From: an uncultured Clostridia bacterium
GTDB taxonomy: Bacteria; Bacillota; Clostridia; Christensenellales; Borkfalkiaceae
DNA length: 34,104 bases
NCBI GenBank assembly: GCA_947629225.1
Contig: CANRCY010000003.1
Span: 1-34,104, forward strand
Reading direction: 5' to 3'
Both the position numbers and the translations under genes were made by a program. Below are positions 16,505-25,483 of this stretch, in pieces (position 1 is the first letter of the stretch; every line of letters begins with the position of its first letter). The notes beneath the pieces are model-generated. The model did no database searches, was not told the DNA's origin, and saw nothing but the letters and a program-made list of their open reading frames with translations.

Positions 16505-17998
16505 TCAATACAAGATCTGCGCCGTGTCGGGCAAGGACAAGACCTGCGCGTTGTCGCCGCGGAGAGAAAATTTTTCTTCGGGAAAGGCGGTGTGCGGAAT
16601 TAAGTAAATCCGCTTTTCCCGCCACGGTCCCGCAAGGTCGGCGGCAAAGTAGCGCTCGGTCAGAATTTTATTCATGAGCGCGCGGTTGAGTTCGACGATC
16701 GCGGCGGAGTAGCCATCGGCAAAACAGCACATGATCGCCGTGCGGATCCGCATCGCCATGTAGATATCCGAAAGAACGTACCCCTGCCGCGTGCAATGGG
16801 AACAGGGTTTGAGCAGGAAGGAAGAGAGCTCTCCCGACATCCGCTTGCGGGTAAAGAGGGTGACGCACAGATCGCTCATGGGGAGCACCCTGCTCTTTGC
16901 CCTGTCCGCCGAGAGCGCCTCTTCGAGCGCCGCGGTAACGGAAAGACGATGCGTTTCTTCCGACATGTCGATAAAGTCTACGGCGATGATCCCGCTGATG
17001 TTCCTCAGGCGCACCTGCCGCGCGATCTCCTTCGCCGCGAGAAGATTGGTTTCGAATACCGTGCTTTCGAGGTCGCTTTCCCCCGTGTATTTGCCTGTGT
17101 TGACGTCGAACACCGTCATTGCCTCGGTGCGGTCGATGATGAGATGCGCGCCGTTTTTCAGCCCGATCTGGGGAGCGGTGAGCGCGAGGATCTGCTCGTC
17201 CAGCCCGAAGAAGTTGAACATGGTGCGCTCCCCCGTATAGCGGATAATGCGCTTTTCGCCGAGGTCCTGCCGCATGCGCGCGAGCCGCACAACTTTTTCG
17301 TAGAGTTCGCCGTCGCCCACATAAACTTTCGTATCGGCGTCGCCGAGAGAATCGCGCATGACTTTGACGGGCAGGTCGTATTCCCGATAGACCGCCGCGC
17401 CGACGGGGGCTGTCTTTGCCGTTTCGAGCGTGGCGCGGTACATGCGTTTTAAGTATTCCGATTCGAGCTTGAGGGCGCGCCGCGTTGCCGAAGCCGCCGC
17501 CGTGCGGACGATGAAGCCCTCCCCTCTCTCGCGGAGCTTGTCCGCCTCCTTCAAGAGCGTCTCCCGCAAAGGCTCTTCTACGATCTTGCGCGAAATCCCG
17601 AGGAAATCCGTCCTCGGAAGATAGATGAGATTTTTGCCGACAAAGGAGAGCTCGCAGGAAACTTTCGCTCCCTTTGTCCCGCGGGGCGTTTTGACGACCT
17701 GCACGAGAATTTCGTCGCCCGCTTTGAGTTCGGCGGACGAAACTTTGCCGCTGCCGTCGTAGCTCGAAAAGATCGCCGCGCCTTCGTCGAGGGGAAGATA
17801 GCAATTCCGCTCCATGCCGCAGGAGACGAACGCCGCCTGCATGCCCTGCACGACGTTTGCGACCTTGCCCTTATAGATGTTCCCGAGGACGTCGCCCTGC
17901 TTTTCGCTCTCGACGCCCACTTCGACAATTTTACCGTCCTCTGCGTAGATCGCGATCTGCTCGCCGCAGAAACGGTCGAAAAACCATTCCTTCTTCAT
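16505..17998 (-). CDS. rng: Ribonuclease E/G family protein
   Basis: GNIYKGKVANVVQGMQAAFV S1 domain; HLIIDRTEAMTVFDVNTGKYTG; IAVDFIDM; LKPCSHCTRQG zinc-link motif. Confidence 0.93.
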   Translation of the reverse strand: MKKEWFFDRFCGEQIAIYAEDGKIVEVGVESEKQGDVLGNIYKGKVANVVQGMQAAFVSCGMERNCYLPLDEGAAIFSSYDGSGKVSSAELKAGDEILVQVVKTPRGTKGAKVSCELSFVGKNLIYLPRTDFLGISRKIVEEPLRETLLKEADKLRERGEGFIVRTAAASATRRALKLESEYLKRMYRATLETAKTAPVGAAVYREYDLPVKVMRDSLGDADTKVYVGDGELYEKVVRLARMRQDLGEKRIIRYTGERTMFNFFGLDEQILALTAPQIGLKNGAHLIIDRTEAMTVFDVNTGKYTGESDLESTVFETNLLAAKEIARQVRLRNISGIIAVDFIDMSEETHRLSVTAALEEALSADRAKSRVLPMSDLCVTLFTRKRMSGELSSFLLKPCSHCTRQGYVLSDIYMAMRIRTAIMCCFADGYSAAIVELNRALMNKILTERYFAADLAGPWREKRIYLIPHTAFPEEKFSLRGDNAQVLSLPDTAQILY

Positions 17999-18026
17999 AA
18001 AACCAACCTAAAAAGAAGTCGGCATT

Positions 18027-18055
18027 ATTGTAACACACATTTTGCGTTTAAGCAA
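18027..18055 (-). promoter_or_regulatory. Promoter upstream of rng
   Basis: Minus strand TTGCTT, 17-nt spacer, TACAAT, about 30 nt upstream of ATG 17998. Confidence 0.65.
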
Positions 18056-18071
18056 GGGTTTTTTCCGCACA

Positions 18072-18101
18072 AAAAAAGCCGCCCGACGGGACGGCTTTTA
18101 A
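18072..18101 (-). terminator. Rho-independent terminator after the His/Cys-rich lipoprotein gene
   Basis: Minus strand AAAAGCCGTCCCGTCGGGCGGCTTTTTTT. Confidence 0.85.
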
Positions 18102-18111
18102 GAACGTGCGA

Positions 18112-19989
18112 CTATCCTTCCGTTCTGTATGCCATTACAAAGACATAGTCGTCACTCGACACAAACCAATATGCCCGCGGCTGATAAGGGTTGCTCTCGG
18201 TAAAATTACATTCGTATGCCACGCCATTGTAAGTGAATTTCAGAGTGACGGCGCCGTATTCTTCATCCACAGAGAGTTCGAACTGAACCGATTCGCCGTT
18301 GACGGTCAGCGAAGAGTGCGTGAGCACCAAAGTGAAGGGATGTTCCGCACCCTCTTCCGTTTTGAACGTGCCGAACGCCTCTTCGGGGACCCCCTCTGGA
18401 ATGGGCTCTTCGCCGAGAAGAGGACCGAAATCGAGCCCCGTCGAAGTGGAACCGAAGTCCGAGAATTCCATCTCCACGGTCCCCCCCGAATAGTCGTAGA
18501 CGACTTTTTTAACGTTTCCGTCCGCGCCCAGCTCGATGCGAAGGGTCGTTGCGGCGATCGCGCTCATCTCGATCGGATCGAGGCGGGGAGCGATCAGCTC
18601 GGCGATCTCCGCGGTGTATGCCTCGTAGACCCCGCCGCCCAAATCTTCGAAGAGGGCGGGAGAAAAGTCGAACCTGGGCAAATAGTCCTCTGCGATCGTC
18701 TCGTCGAGATAGCGGGCGAATTCCTCCAAAACGCCGTCGTTGTTAAAGAATTCAATGACGCCGTCCTCCGCTTGCAGATAGCCATGAGGTTCGTCAGGGT
18801 AGTTGACGTATACCGCCTCGGAAGTGTAATAAATGGTCTCGACGACGTCCTCGAAATCGCCTAAGGCGGGGGGCGTCTTGTCCGTGTGCAACACGGTGAA
18901 AGAGGTGTTTTCGAGCTTTTCGAGCGCCGCCGCGAGCGCGGCATGCCCCGCCGATTCGGGATAGGGCTGCGGCACTGCGGGAGGAATGACTTCTTCCCCT
19001 CTGCCGACGATCGTAAGATCGTATGCGGAGTGCGAGGTGTAGTCCCCGTAAGTGAGGCTCGTGTGATCTTCGACCGCGGTCTCCATGTGCATGGAAACGA
19101 CCTTGCCGCCCTCGACGGTGACGAGGAAGGAGACGATGGTATCGTTCCAGCCCGTGAGCACGTTGCAAACTTCGCTGCGGACGGAGGCGGCGAGCTCAAA
19201 TTCGTTGTCGTTCTCCGTCGCCGTGAACAGATCGGCAGTGAGCGCGTTGAAGGGGTTGACGAACATCGACCATTCGTAATATTCCTCTACCTGCCCGTCT
19301 CCGTTGACGTCCGAGCCGAAGCGGACTGCCTCATACTCGTTTTGAAGGGTGTGAAAAACGTACATGTTGGGGTTTCCGTCCTGTCCTTTGAAGAGGGTGC
19401 GCCGATAAACGATATCGGTATCGTGTACCTCTTCCGACTGGTAAAAGGTGCTCTCTGTCATCTCGGTCGTGAGGTCGGAATTGAGAACGTTTGGAGTTTC
19501 GGGTCCGTCCTCGCCGATGCTCGTTTCGGTATAGACGACGCTCCCCTCAAACGCAATGCTGTCGCCTTGCAAAGAAGAGAGCATTTCCGCCGTAAAGACG
19601 GGAACTTCCTCCGTGCCGTAGCCGCAGTCCGTACACAGTCCCCTGTGATAGGAGTGCTCTTCGGTTGCCGTCTTCTGCCCGCATTCGCACTGCCGATAGT
19701 GCCCCTCTTCGGAGCCGATCCATTCCCCGAAGACGTGCTCCGTCTCTCCGCGCTTTGCGCCGCAGACGCACTCTTCCCAATGGTTGGTATCGTCGTGCGC
19801 GGTCGTCCATGTGTGCGCTTCTCTGCCCGAAACTTCTTCGTGCCCGCAGGTCGCCTCGTGCCAATGGTACTCCGAATCGCTTTCCCAATCTTCGGAAAAA
19901 GTGTGCGTGTGAGGGGCGCTGCAACCGGCAAAGAGAGCGAGTACGGCGGAGAGCGCCGTAAATGCCAAACCTTTCGAAAGTTTTTTCAT
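18112..19989 (-). CDS. Lipoprotein with N-terminal His/Cys-rich repeats
   Basis: Lipobox LFAGCSAPHTHTF; repeated H..W..C.CG motifs (HWHEATCGHEE, NHWEECVCGAK, HYRQCECGQK, LCTDCGYG). SD AGGAG 8 nt upstream of the start. Confidence 0.85.
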   Translation of the reverse strand: MKKLSKGLAFTALSAVLALFAGCSAPHTHTFSEDWESDSEYHWHEATCGHEEVSGREAHTWTTAHDDTNHWEECVCGAKRGETEHVFGEWIGSEEGHYRQCECGQKTATEEHSYHRGLCTDCGYGTEEVPVFTAEMLSSLQGDSIAFEGSVVYTETSIGEDGPETPNVLNSDLTTEMTESTFYQSEEVHDTDIVYRRTLFKGQDGNPNMYVFHTLQNEYEAVRFGSDVNGDGQVEEYYEWSMFVNPFNALTADLFTATENDNEFELAASVRSEVCNVLTGWNDTIVSFLVTVEGGKVVSMHMETAVEDHTSLTYGDYTSHSAYDLTIVGRGEEVIPPAVPQPYPESAGHAALAAALEKLENTSFTVLHTDKTPPALGDFEDVVETIYYTSEAVYVNYPDEPHGYLQAEDGVIEFFNNDGVLEEFARYLDETIAEDYLPRFDFSPALFEDLGGGVYEAYTAEIAELIAPRLDPIEMSAIAATTLRIELGADGNVKKVVYDYSGGTVEMEFSDFGSTSTGLDFGPLLGEEPIPEGVPEEAFGTFKTEEGAEHPFTLVLTHSSLTVNGESVQFELSVDEEYGAVTLKFTYNGVAYECNFTESNPYQPRAYWFVSSDDYVFVMAYRTEG

Positions 19990-20029
19990 GCCTGTATCTC
20001 CTCGAATTTTATCGTTTTTTGTAAAAACA

Positions 20030-20059
20030 ATTATATCATATACCCCCCCCCCGCGTCAA
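20030..20059 (-). promoter_or_regulatory. Promoter of the His/Cys-rich lipoprotein gene with G10 homopolymer in its spacer
   Basis: Minus strand TTGACG (20054-20059), C GGGGGGGGGG TATATGA (18 nt), TATAAT (20030-20035), with extended -10 TGA. Confidence 0.8.
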
Positions 20060-20243
20060 GTATATTTAATACCCATTTTATAATTATATTCATTTTGTTT
20101 TTTGAAAGAAAAGGGAAATTTTTGCATAAACTTTCCGAAAAACGCGAAAAGTCCCCCTTTTTCGGGGAACTATAAGAAAATCAAATGCTTTTTGGGGTTT
20201 GCATAATTTTTCTTAATATTCATGCAAGGCGGGGCGGCGGGAT

Positions 20244-21074
20244 TCAGAAGGCGGCGCAGTCTTTGAGTTTGCGGGAATACCCCTCTTCCCGCAAGATCTT
20301 CAGAAGCTCCTCTTCGGAAAGCTCCCCCAAAAACTCTCCCTTTTCGAAGAGCACCAGCACGAGATATTTATCCTCGCGGAGATACCTCATCGCCTCGCCC
20401 GCCGTCTTTTCGGCAGACAGCGCGATCCGCCGCTCCTCGACCCCGCGGGAAAAATCTTTTTCGCAAAAGACGACGCGCGCATATTCCCCTCCGCCGAACG
20501 TGCCGCACAGGAGAAAGAGGGCGAAGACGAGAAGCCCGAAGTCGGGCGCATGGAAGCAGGTAAATACGAACCATGCGGCAAGCCCCGCGGCGAAGAGCAC
20601 GGTCACCGCGCGGCAGACGATCGCCGCTTTCCGCGCCCCCAACGGGCGCAGAAGCACCCGCAAAATCCTTCCGCCGTCGAGCGGATATGCGGGGAGAAGG
20701 TTGACGAGAAAGAGCGAAAAAGAGACCTGCGCGGCGACGTCGGTATAGGGATAGGTCTCGGGGAAGAGCCACCAGAGCGCAACGAACCCGAGCGCCGTGA
20801 CCGCATTGGAGAGCGGACCCGCAAGGCAGACCCAAATTTCTTGCAGGGGCGAAATCCCGCGGATGTCGCCCGAGACGACCGCCCCGTAGGGCATGAGCAC
20901 GATCTTGTTGAGCGAAAAGCCCATTCTGCGCGCGGCGAGCGCGTGGCAGAGTTCGTGTTCGAGCGCGGCGAACACCGCGCACAGGAGAACGAGCAACCGC
21001 CCCGTGAACGCCGAGAGGATGAGCGCGCAAAAAAAGAGGGGGTGGATGCTCAGCCTGAGCTTAGCTCCACGCAA
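20244..21074 (-). CDS. spoIVFB: SpoIVFB-like M50 (site-2) intramembrane metalloprotease
   Basis: HELCH within ALEHELCHALAARRMG; NLLPAYPLDGGRILR; multi-TM; C-terminal CBS-like region; follows a SpoIVFA-like gene. Confidence 0.85.
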   Translation of the reverse strand: MRGAKLRLSIHPLFFCALILSAFTGRLLVLLCAVFAALEHELCHALAARRMGFSLNKIVLMPYGAVVSGDIRGISPLQEIWVCLAGPLSNAVTALGFVALWWLFPETYPYTDVAAQVSFSLFLVNLLPAYPLDGGRILRVLLRPLGARKAAIVCRAVTVLFAAGLAAWFVFTCFHAPDFGLLVFALFLLCGTFGGGEYARVVFCEKDFSRGVEERRIALSAEKTAGEAMRYLREDKYLVLVLFEKGEFLGELSEEELLKILREEGYSRKLKDCAAF

Positions 21075-21789
21075 GTGTGTTTTCGTCGACCGTGAGGCAA
21101 TTCAAAAGAGACCCGTCTTCGTAAAACATGACGCGGATCTCGCCCTCTCCGTCCGAATATCCGAGCGGGATATTCGTTCTGACCTCGTCCCCCTCGCCCG
21201 CGTACACCGCGTCGAGACCGCTGATGATCGTGGAAAAGCGCTCGGAATGTTTTACCTCTACCGTATAGCCCGTATCCGCCGCGCCGTTCACGGAAGAGAC
21301 CTTGCCCGCACAGGGAGAATAGACGCTGCACTTGGACGTGAAGGAGAGCACGCCCGCTTCGGAGACGGCGAGCTCAGCGTCTACCGTGCTGTTGACCACG
21401 GGGGAAAGAGTGAATTCGGAGTAGGTGCGCTCGTCCGCCTGCGCCGTGCCGTACCCGAACAACCCGCGCACAAAGGTGTTGATCGCGCTCTCGGGCAGGA
21501 AGATATTCGTCAGAAAGATCGCGGCGCAAAGGACACACACGGCGATGAATTCGCCCAAACGCACGCGGCGGGCGGTCTTTTTGCGGCGAGTCTCGTACTG
21601 CGTATCGCGCGCGATGGGCGTGCTCTCCGCATAGGCGGGATCCTCCGATTCGAGCTTTTCGTTTACCTCCTGCACAAGTTGCTCCTGAAGGTCGGGCTCC
21701 TTTTCTTTTTTCTTACGTTCCTTCCGCCGCACGGTGACCGTTTCGACGGGGATCTCGAGCATTTCCGCATAGTTCAGTTCGTCGTTCAT
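21061..21789 (-). CDS. spoIVFA: SpoIVFA-like membrane protein with degenerate LytM/M23 domain
   Basis: Charged cytoplasmic N-terminus, single TM, C-terminal region VYSPCAGKVSSVNGAADTGYTVEVKHSERFSTIISGLDAVYAGEGDEV lacking canonical metal ligands; overlaps spoIVFB by 14 nt. Confidence 0.7.
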   Translation of the reverse strand: MNDELNYAEMLEIPVETVTVRRKERKKKEKEPDLQEQLVQEVNEKLESEDPAYAESTPIARDTQYETRRKKTARRVRLGEFIAVCVLCAAIFLTNIFLPESAINTFVRGLFGYGTAQADERTYSEFTLSPVVNSTVDAELAVSEAGVLSFTSKCSVYSPCAGKVSSVNGAADTGYTVEVKHSERFSTIISGLDAVYAGEGDEVRTNIPLGYSDGEGEIRVMFYEDGSLLNCLTVDENTLAWS

Positions 21790-21953
21790 TGCTGTTACCT
21801 CGCTTGTCTTGTTAGCTCCGATTTCTTTCGGGCAATCTAATCATATGCGAAAAAAATTTGCATTAGAAGCCCTGTTTTGCCTCAAACGAGGTCGTATTTT
21901 TGCCTTTGAAGTCGAAATTACGAAAAAAATTTTCATTATTTTTCGGCAACCGC

Positions 21954-21982
21954 TTGACGGAACGGCGATTTTCGGGTAAACT
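21954..21982 (+). promoter_or_regulatory. Promoter of the esterase lipoprotein gene
   Basis: TTGACG, 17-nt spacer, TAAACT; followed by GAAGGAG and ATG 22014. Confidence 0.6.
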
Positions 21983-22013
21983 GAAATCAAGCCTAAATGC
22001 GAAGGAGCCCGCT

Positions 22014-23387
22014 ATGAAACTCAATAAATCGTTCGCGGCGATCCTCGGGATCGCCCTCTCGGCTTCGGCGCTCGCCGTGGGCGCGTGCACGCCGCAACAG
22101 GAGCCGCCGCAAGACCTCTCCGTCTATTCGGTAAAACTTCCGCAGGAGCGCGTCTATCTGCTCCCGAACAGCGAAACGGAGAGCCGCTTCGAACTCAAAC
22201 CCGTCGTAAAGATCGACAAGGTCGCCGCGGAGGACGCCCGCTGTACCTATTCGGTGGACCGCCCGAACGTCGCTTCCGTCGACGAGAACGGGATCATCAC
22301 CGCGCTGAGCTACGGCTCGGCGACCGTCACCGCGACCTACACGGCAGAATCGGGCAAGAGCGCGTCGGACACGGTCACCGTCATGGTGTTCGGGGAGGCG
22401 ACGGCGGAAGAAGTCAATTCCTTCGACGAACAGTTCGTCAACCTCTACGGGAGAATGGACAACGGCGAGGGCGTTGTGAACATCGACAATGTGGGCTCGG
22501 GGATCGAGATCGCCTTTTACGGCACCGAACTCAAAGCGAAACTCACCGTCACCCAGCCCTCTAACGGCATGAAGATCTTCGGGCATGTGTTCATCGACGG
22601 GGAGATGGGAGAATTCACCCCCTTCGTCTCGGGAGACGAAGTCGTGCTCGCCCAAGACCTCGAAGAGGGCATTCACACCGCCGCCCTGCACAAGTCGAGC
22701 GAGATCGACGAGGGCAGGATCGCCGTCAACGAATTTTATGCCGAACGCTTTTTGCGCATTCCCGAAAAGTCCTCCTTCAAAATGGAATTTATCGGCGACT
22801 CCATCACCTGCGGGTACGGAAACATGATCTTAGGCGCGGGAGCCAACCGCAATTCGGACAATTCGGACGCATGCCTGAGCTACGCCTTCCTCACGGGCAA
22901 GGCGCTCGGCGCGGATTTTTCGATCGTCTCCTATTCGGGCATCTGCGTGAAGGCGGACAGATGGGGCGCGGGGTTTGCCATGGTCGATCTACATACCTAT
23001 ACCTCTCTCCAAACCAAAACGCCCTACACCTATGACGCGGACATGGACGTCGTCGTGCTCAACCTCGGCACGAACGACGCTTCCTATAACAACGAAATAG
23101 ACCATACGTATTTCAGACAATTCCCCAATGACTATCGGGATTTCCTCACCCACTTGCGCACCGTCTACCCCGACGCGTACATTGTGTGCGCCTACGGAAT
23201 GATGGGGCTGGACGATCACATCGACAGCGGCATCAAACAGGCGATCGAGGAGATGAACGACAAGAAGATCTCTTACAAGACCTTTTTGAAGAACGACGCG
23301 GGCGTGGGCGGACACCCCTACCGCACCGCGCACAAGATGTATGCGGAACAGCTCACCGAATACATCGAGAGCTTACTTGCGGAATGA
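22014..23387 (+). CDS. Lipoprotein SGNH hydrolase / CE2-like carbohydrate esterase with N-terminal Ig-like (BIG2-type) domain
   Basis: Signal with lipobox AVGACTP; NVASVDENGIITALSYGSATVTATY (BIG2-like); FIGDSITCGYG, LNLGTNDASY and GGHPYRTAHKMYAEQL catalytic blocks. Confidence 0.87.
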   Translation: MKLNKSFAAILGIALSASALAVGACTPQQEPPQDLSVYSVKLPQERVYLLPNSETESRFELKPVVKIDKVAAEDARCTYSVDRPNVASVDENGIITALSYGSATVTATYTAESGKSASDTVTVMVFGEATAEEVNSFDEQFVNLYGRMDNGEGVVNIDNVGSGIEIAFYGTELKAKLTVTQPSNGMKIFGHVFIDGEMGEFTPFVSGDEVVLAQDLEEGIHTAALHKSSEIDEGRIAVNEFYAERFLRIPEKSSFKMEFIGDSITCGYGNMILGAGANRNSDNSDACLSYAFLTGKALGADFSIVSYSGICVKADRWGAGFAMVDLHTYTSLQTKTPYTYDADMDVVVLNLGTNDASYNNEIDHTYFRQFPNDYRDFLTHLRTVYPDAYIVCAYGMMGLDDHIDSGIKQAIEEMNDKKISYKTFLKNDAGVGGHPYRTAHKMYAEQLTEYIESLLAE

Positions 23388-23391
23388 AATC

Positions 23392-23433
23392 AAAAAGACG
23401 GGGTCCCCGAAATCGGGGACCCCGTCTTTTTGT
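23392..23433 (+). terminator. Bidirectional rho-independent terminator
   Basis: AAAAAGACGGGGTCCCCGA AA TCGGGGACCCCGTCTTTTT between convergent genes. Confidence 0.93.
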
Positions 23434-23438
23434 ACTGT

Positions 23439-24530
23439 TCAGTTGAGGCAGGAGAGGACGGTCTGCGCGGCGGCGAGAACTTCTTGCCTCGTCGTCTCTT
23501 CGCCGAAGGAAAAGCGGACCCCCCGCCTTGCCTCTTCCGCCGTTCTGCCCATGGCGAGCATGACGTGCGAGGGAAGCGCCGCATGCGCCGAACACGCCGC
23601 TCCGCCCGAAGCGGCGACGCCGTGCAGGTCGAGCAAGTTCAAAAAAGCGTCGTCCGCTCTTACAAATGTTAGATGGGAGAGATTGGGCGCGCGATTTTTG
23701 CCGTCCCGTATCACGTTTTCGCCGAGCGCGGTGCAAATTTGCGCTTCGAACAGGTCGCGGAGCATGCCCGTGTGCGCGCAGAAATTTTCCCGATTTTGCT
23801 GCGCGAGTTCGAGCGCCTTTGCAAACCCCACGATATTCGCCACGCTGAGCGTTCCGCCGCGCAGACCGCGCTCCTGCTCCCCTCCCGCGATGAGAGGGCG
23901 GAGCTTTGCGCCGCTCTTTACGACGAGCGCGCCCACGCCCTTCGGTCCGCCCAACTTGTGCGCCGAAAGGGAAATCCCGTCCGCAAAACGTAAAACGTCC
24001 TTCAAACAAAGACTGCAAGCCGCCTGCACGCAGTCGGAAAAGAAGAGAGCTCCGCGGGCATGGGCGACCGCGGCAAGCTCTTCGACGGGCTGAATGCAAC
24101 CCGTTTCGTTGTTCACCGCCATCACGCAGACGAGCCCCGTATCCCCGCAAAGCGCGCTTTCAACATCCGCGGGAGAGACAATTCCCTCTGCAGAGACGGC
24201 GCAGACCGCCCCTTGCCCGCCGCGGAGAGGAAGAGCGGAGAGCGCGGCGGCGTGCTCGATGGGAGAGAGCAGCGCAGAGCCCTCGCCCATGCACCGTACC
24301 GCCCAATTATCCGCCTCCGTCCCGCCCGAGGTGAAGTAGACCTCGCTTGGCTTTACGCCGAGGATCTCCGCGATTTTGTCGCGCGCGGAAGTGACGGCAT
24401 AAGCCGCCTCTCTGCCGTAGGAGTGGAGAGAGTCGGGATTGCCGAATTTGCCCGTAAGATAGGGCAGCATTTCATCGAGTACCTGTTGTTTGAGCGGCGT
24501 CGTCGCCGCATGGTCGAGATAAATTCCCAT
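23439..24530 (-). CDS. Cysteine desulfurase (NifS/IscS family, PLP-dependent)
   Basis: MGIYLDHAATTPL; FTSGGTEADNWAV; SLSAHKLGGPKGVGAL (PLP Lys); ASGGAACSAHAALPSHVMLAMG (catalytic Cys). Confidence 0.93.
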   Translation of the reverse strand: MGIYLDHAATTPLKQQVLDEMLPYLTGKFGNPDSLHSYGREAAYAVTSARDKIAEILGVKPSEVYFTSGGTEADNWAVRCMGEGSALLSPIEHAAALSALPLRGGQGAVCAVSAEGIVSPADVESALCGDTGLVCVMAVNNETGCIQPVEELAAVAHARGALFFSDCVQAACSLCLKDVLRFADGISLSAHKLGGPKGVGALVVKSGAKLRPLIAGGEQERGLRGGTLSVANIVGFAKALELAQQNRENFCAHTGMLRDLFEAQICTALGENVIRDGKNRAPNLSHLTFVRADDAFLNLLDLHGVAASGGAACSAHAALPSHVMLAMGRTAEEARRGVRFSFGEETTRQEVLAAAQTVLSCLN

Positions 24531-24571
24531 AAAAAAGCGAAGCCCCCGTGCGCTTCGGGCGGAACGGGGGC
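24531..24571 (-). terminator. Terminator-like hairpin between the APH-like kinase gene and the cysteine desulfurase gene
   Basis: Minus strand GCCCCCGT...ACGGGGGC TTCGC TTTTTT ATG. Confidence 0.55.
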
Positions 24572-24599
24572 GAAAAGAATCCGCAGAAGGCGCAAAGCG

Positions 24600-25340
24600 T
24601 TACTGCCAATCGCAGACGTTTACCCATTTGGCGAGGAATTCCGCCTCTTCGGGCTTGTTCTTGACCGATTGCGACGCGGCGACGATGGGCAGTACCCGCT
24701 GGACGTATTGAATGGCGGTGTCCGTCTTTAAGCAATACTTTTTCAGATATTTTTCGGCGAGGTCGGGCTGACCGTGCAGGTGGAACAAAAGGTAGGTCCG
24801 CGCCGCGTCCGCCGAGCCGTTGCCCTGCGTGGCGTGCGCCCAGTCGATGATGTAGGGCGTTCCGTCCTTGGAGAGGATGATGTTGCTCGGCTGGAAATCG
24901 CCGTGGCAAAGTTTTTTGTGGCGGGGCAGACCGTCGAGCCGCACATGCAGGTCGTAACGCACGGTGGCGGGGAAGGAGCTTGCGGAGATCTTGGCGTGCA
25001 TCTTGTCGCGCAAGTGCCCGAGGAGCGGGACTTTTTCCTTGCTCATGCGGATTTGCAGGTCGACGAAAAAATCGAGATATTCGTCCGTCTTTTCGGGATA
25101 TTTCTTCATGAGGCTGTCGAGCGTTTCGCCCTCGATGAATTCCCACGTGAGGGACCATTTCCCGTCGATGACGGAGACTTCGAGGATTTTCGGAATGTTG
25201 AGAGACGTTTCTTCGACGCGCGCCTGGTTGAGCGCCTCGTTCAGAATGCCCGCTTTGGAATAAGTTTCGTCGAAAGATTTGATGAGTTTATCGCCGTCAC
25301 GGTAGACCTTTTTGCCGACCCCCGTATAGATGAGTTCCAT
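24600..25340 (-). CDS. APH/choline-kinase-like phosphotransferase
   Basis: Kinase core LCHGDFQPSNIILSKDGTPYIIDWAHATQGNGSADAARTYLL; WEFIEGETLDSL. Confidence 0.85.
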   Translation of the reverse strand: MELIYTGVGKKVYRDGDKLIKSFDETYSKAGILNEALNQARVEETSLNIPKILEVSVIDGKWSLTWEFIEGETLDSLMKKYPEKTDEYLDFFVDLQIRMSKEKVPLLGHLRDKMHAKISASSFPATVRYDLHVRLDGLPRHKKLCHGDFQPSNIILSKDGTPYIIDWAHATQGNGSADAARTYLLFHLHGQPDLAEKYLKKYCLKTDTAIQYVQRVLPIVAASQSVKNKPEEAEFLAKWVNVCDWQ

Positions 25341-25376
25341 GTTCCCCTCCTTATCCGCGGGATCCCCCGCGCCGTT

Positions 25377-25405
25377 ATTATAGCGCAGAAAGCGGAAATT
25401 GTAAA
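25377..25405 (-). promoter_or_regulatory. Promoter of the APH-like kinase gene
   Basis: Minus strand TTTACA, 17-nt spacer, TATAAT; AAGGAGG SD upstream of ATG 25340. Confidence 0.7.
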
Positions 25406-25423
25406 TAGACTTGGAAAAAATTT

Positions 25424-25455
25424 TTCAAAAAGAGCCTCCGCGGCGCGGAGACTCT
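25424..25455 (-). terminator. Rho-independent terminator after the acidic membrane protein gene
   Basis: Minus strand AGAGTCTCCGC GCC GCGGAGGCTCT TTTT. Confidence 0.8.
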
Positions 25456-25483
25456 GCCCTTTTATACAATTCTGCTTTTTTGT

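Noticed and set aside
20148-20173. Hairpin AGTCCCCctttttcGGGGAACT between spoIVFB and the lipoprotein promoter
   Set aside because: May be the spoIVFB terminator, but the stem is short and the U-tract poor; not listed as a feature.
18886-20175. 429-aa plus-strand ORF antisense to the His/Cys-rich lipoprotein gene
   Set aside because: Shadow ORF; the minus-strand frame has lipobox, SD, promoter and terminator.
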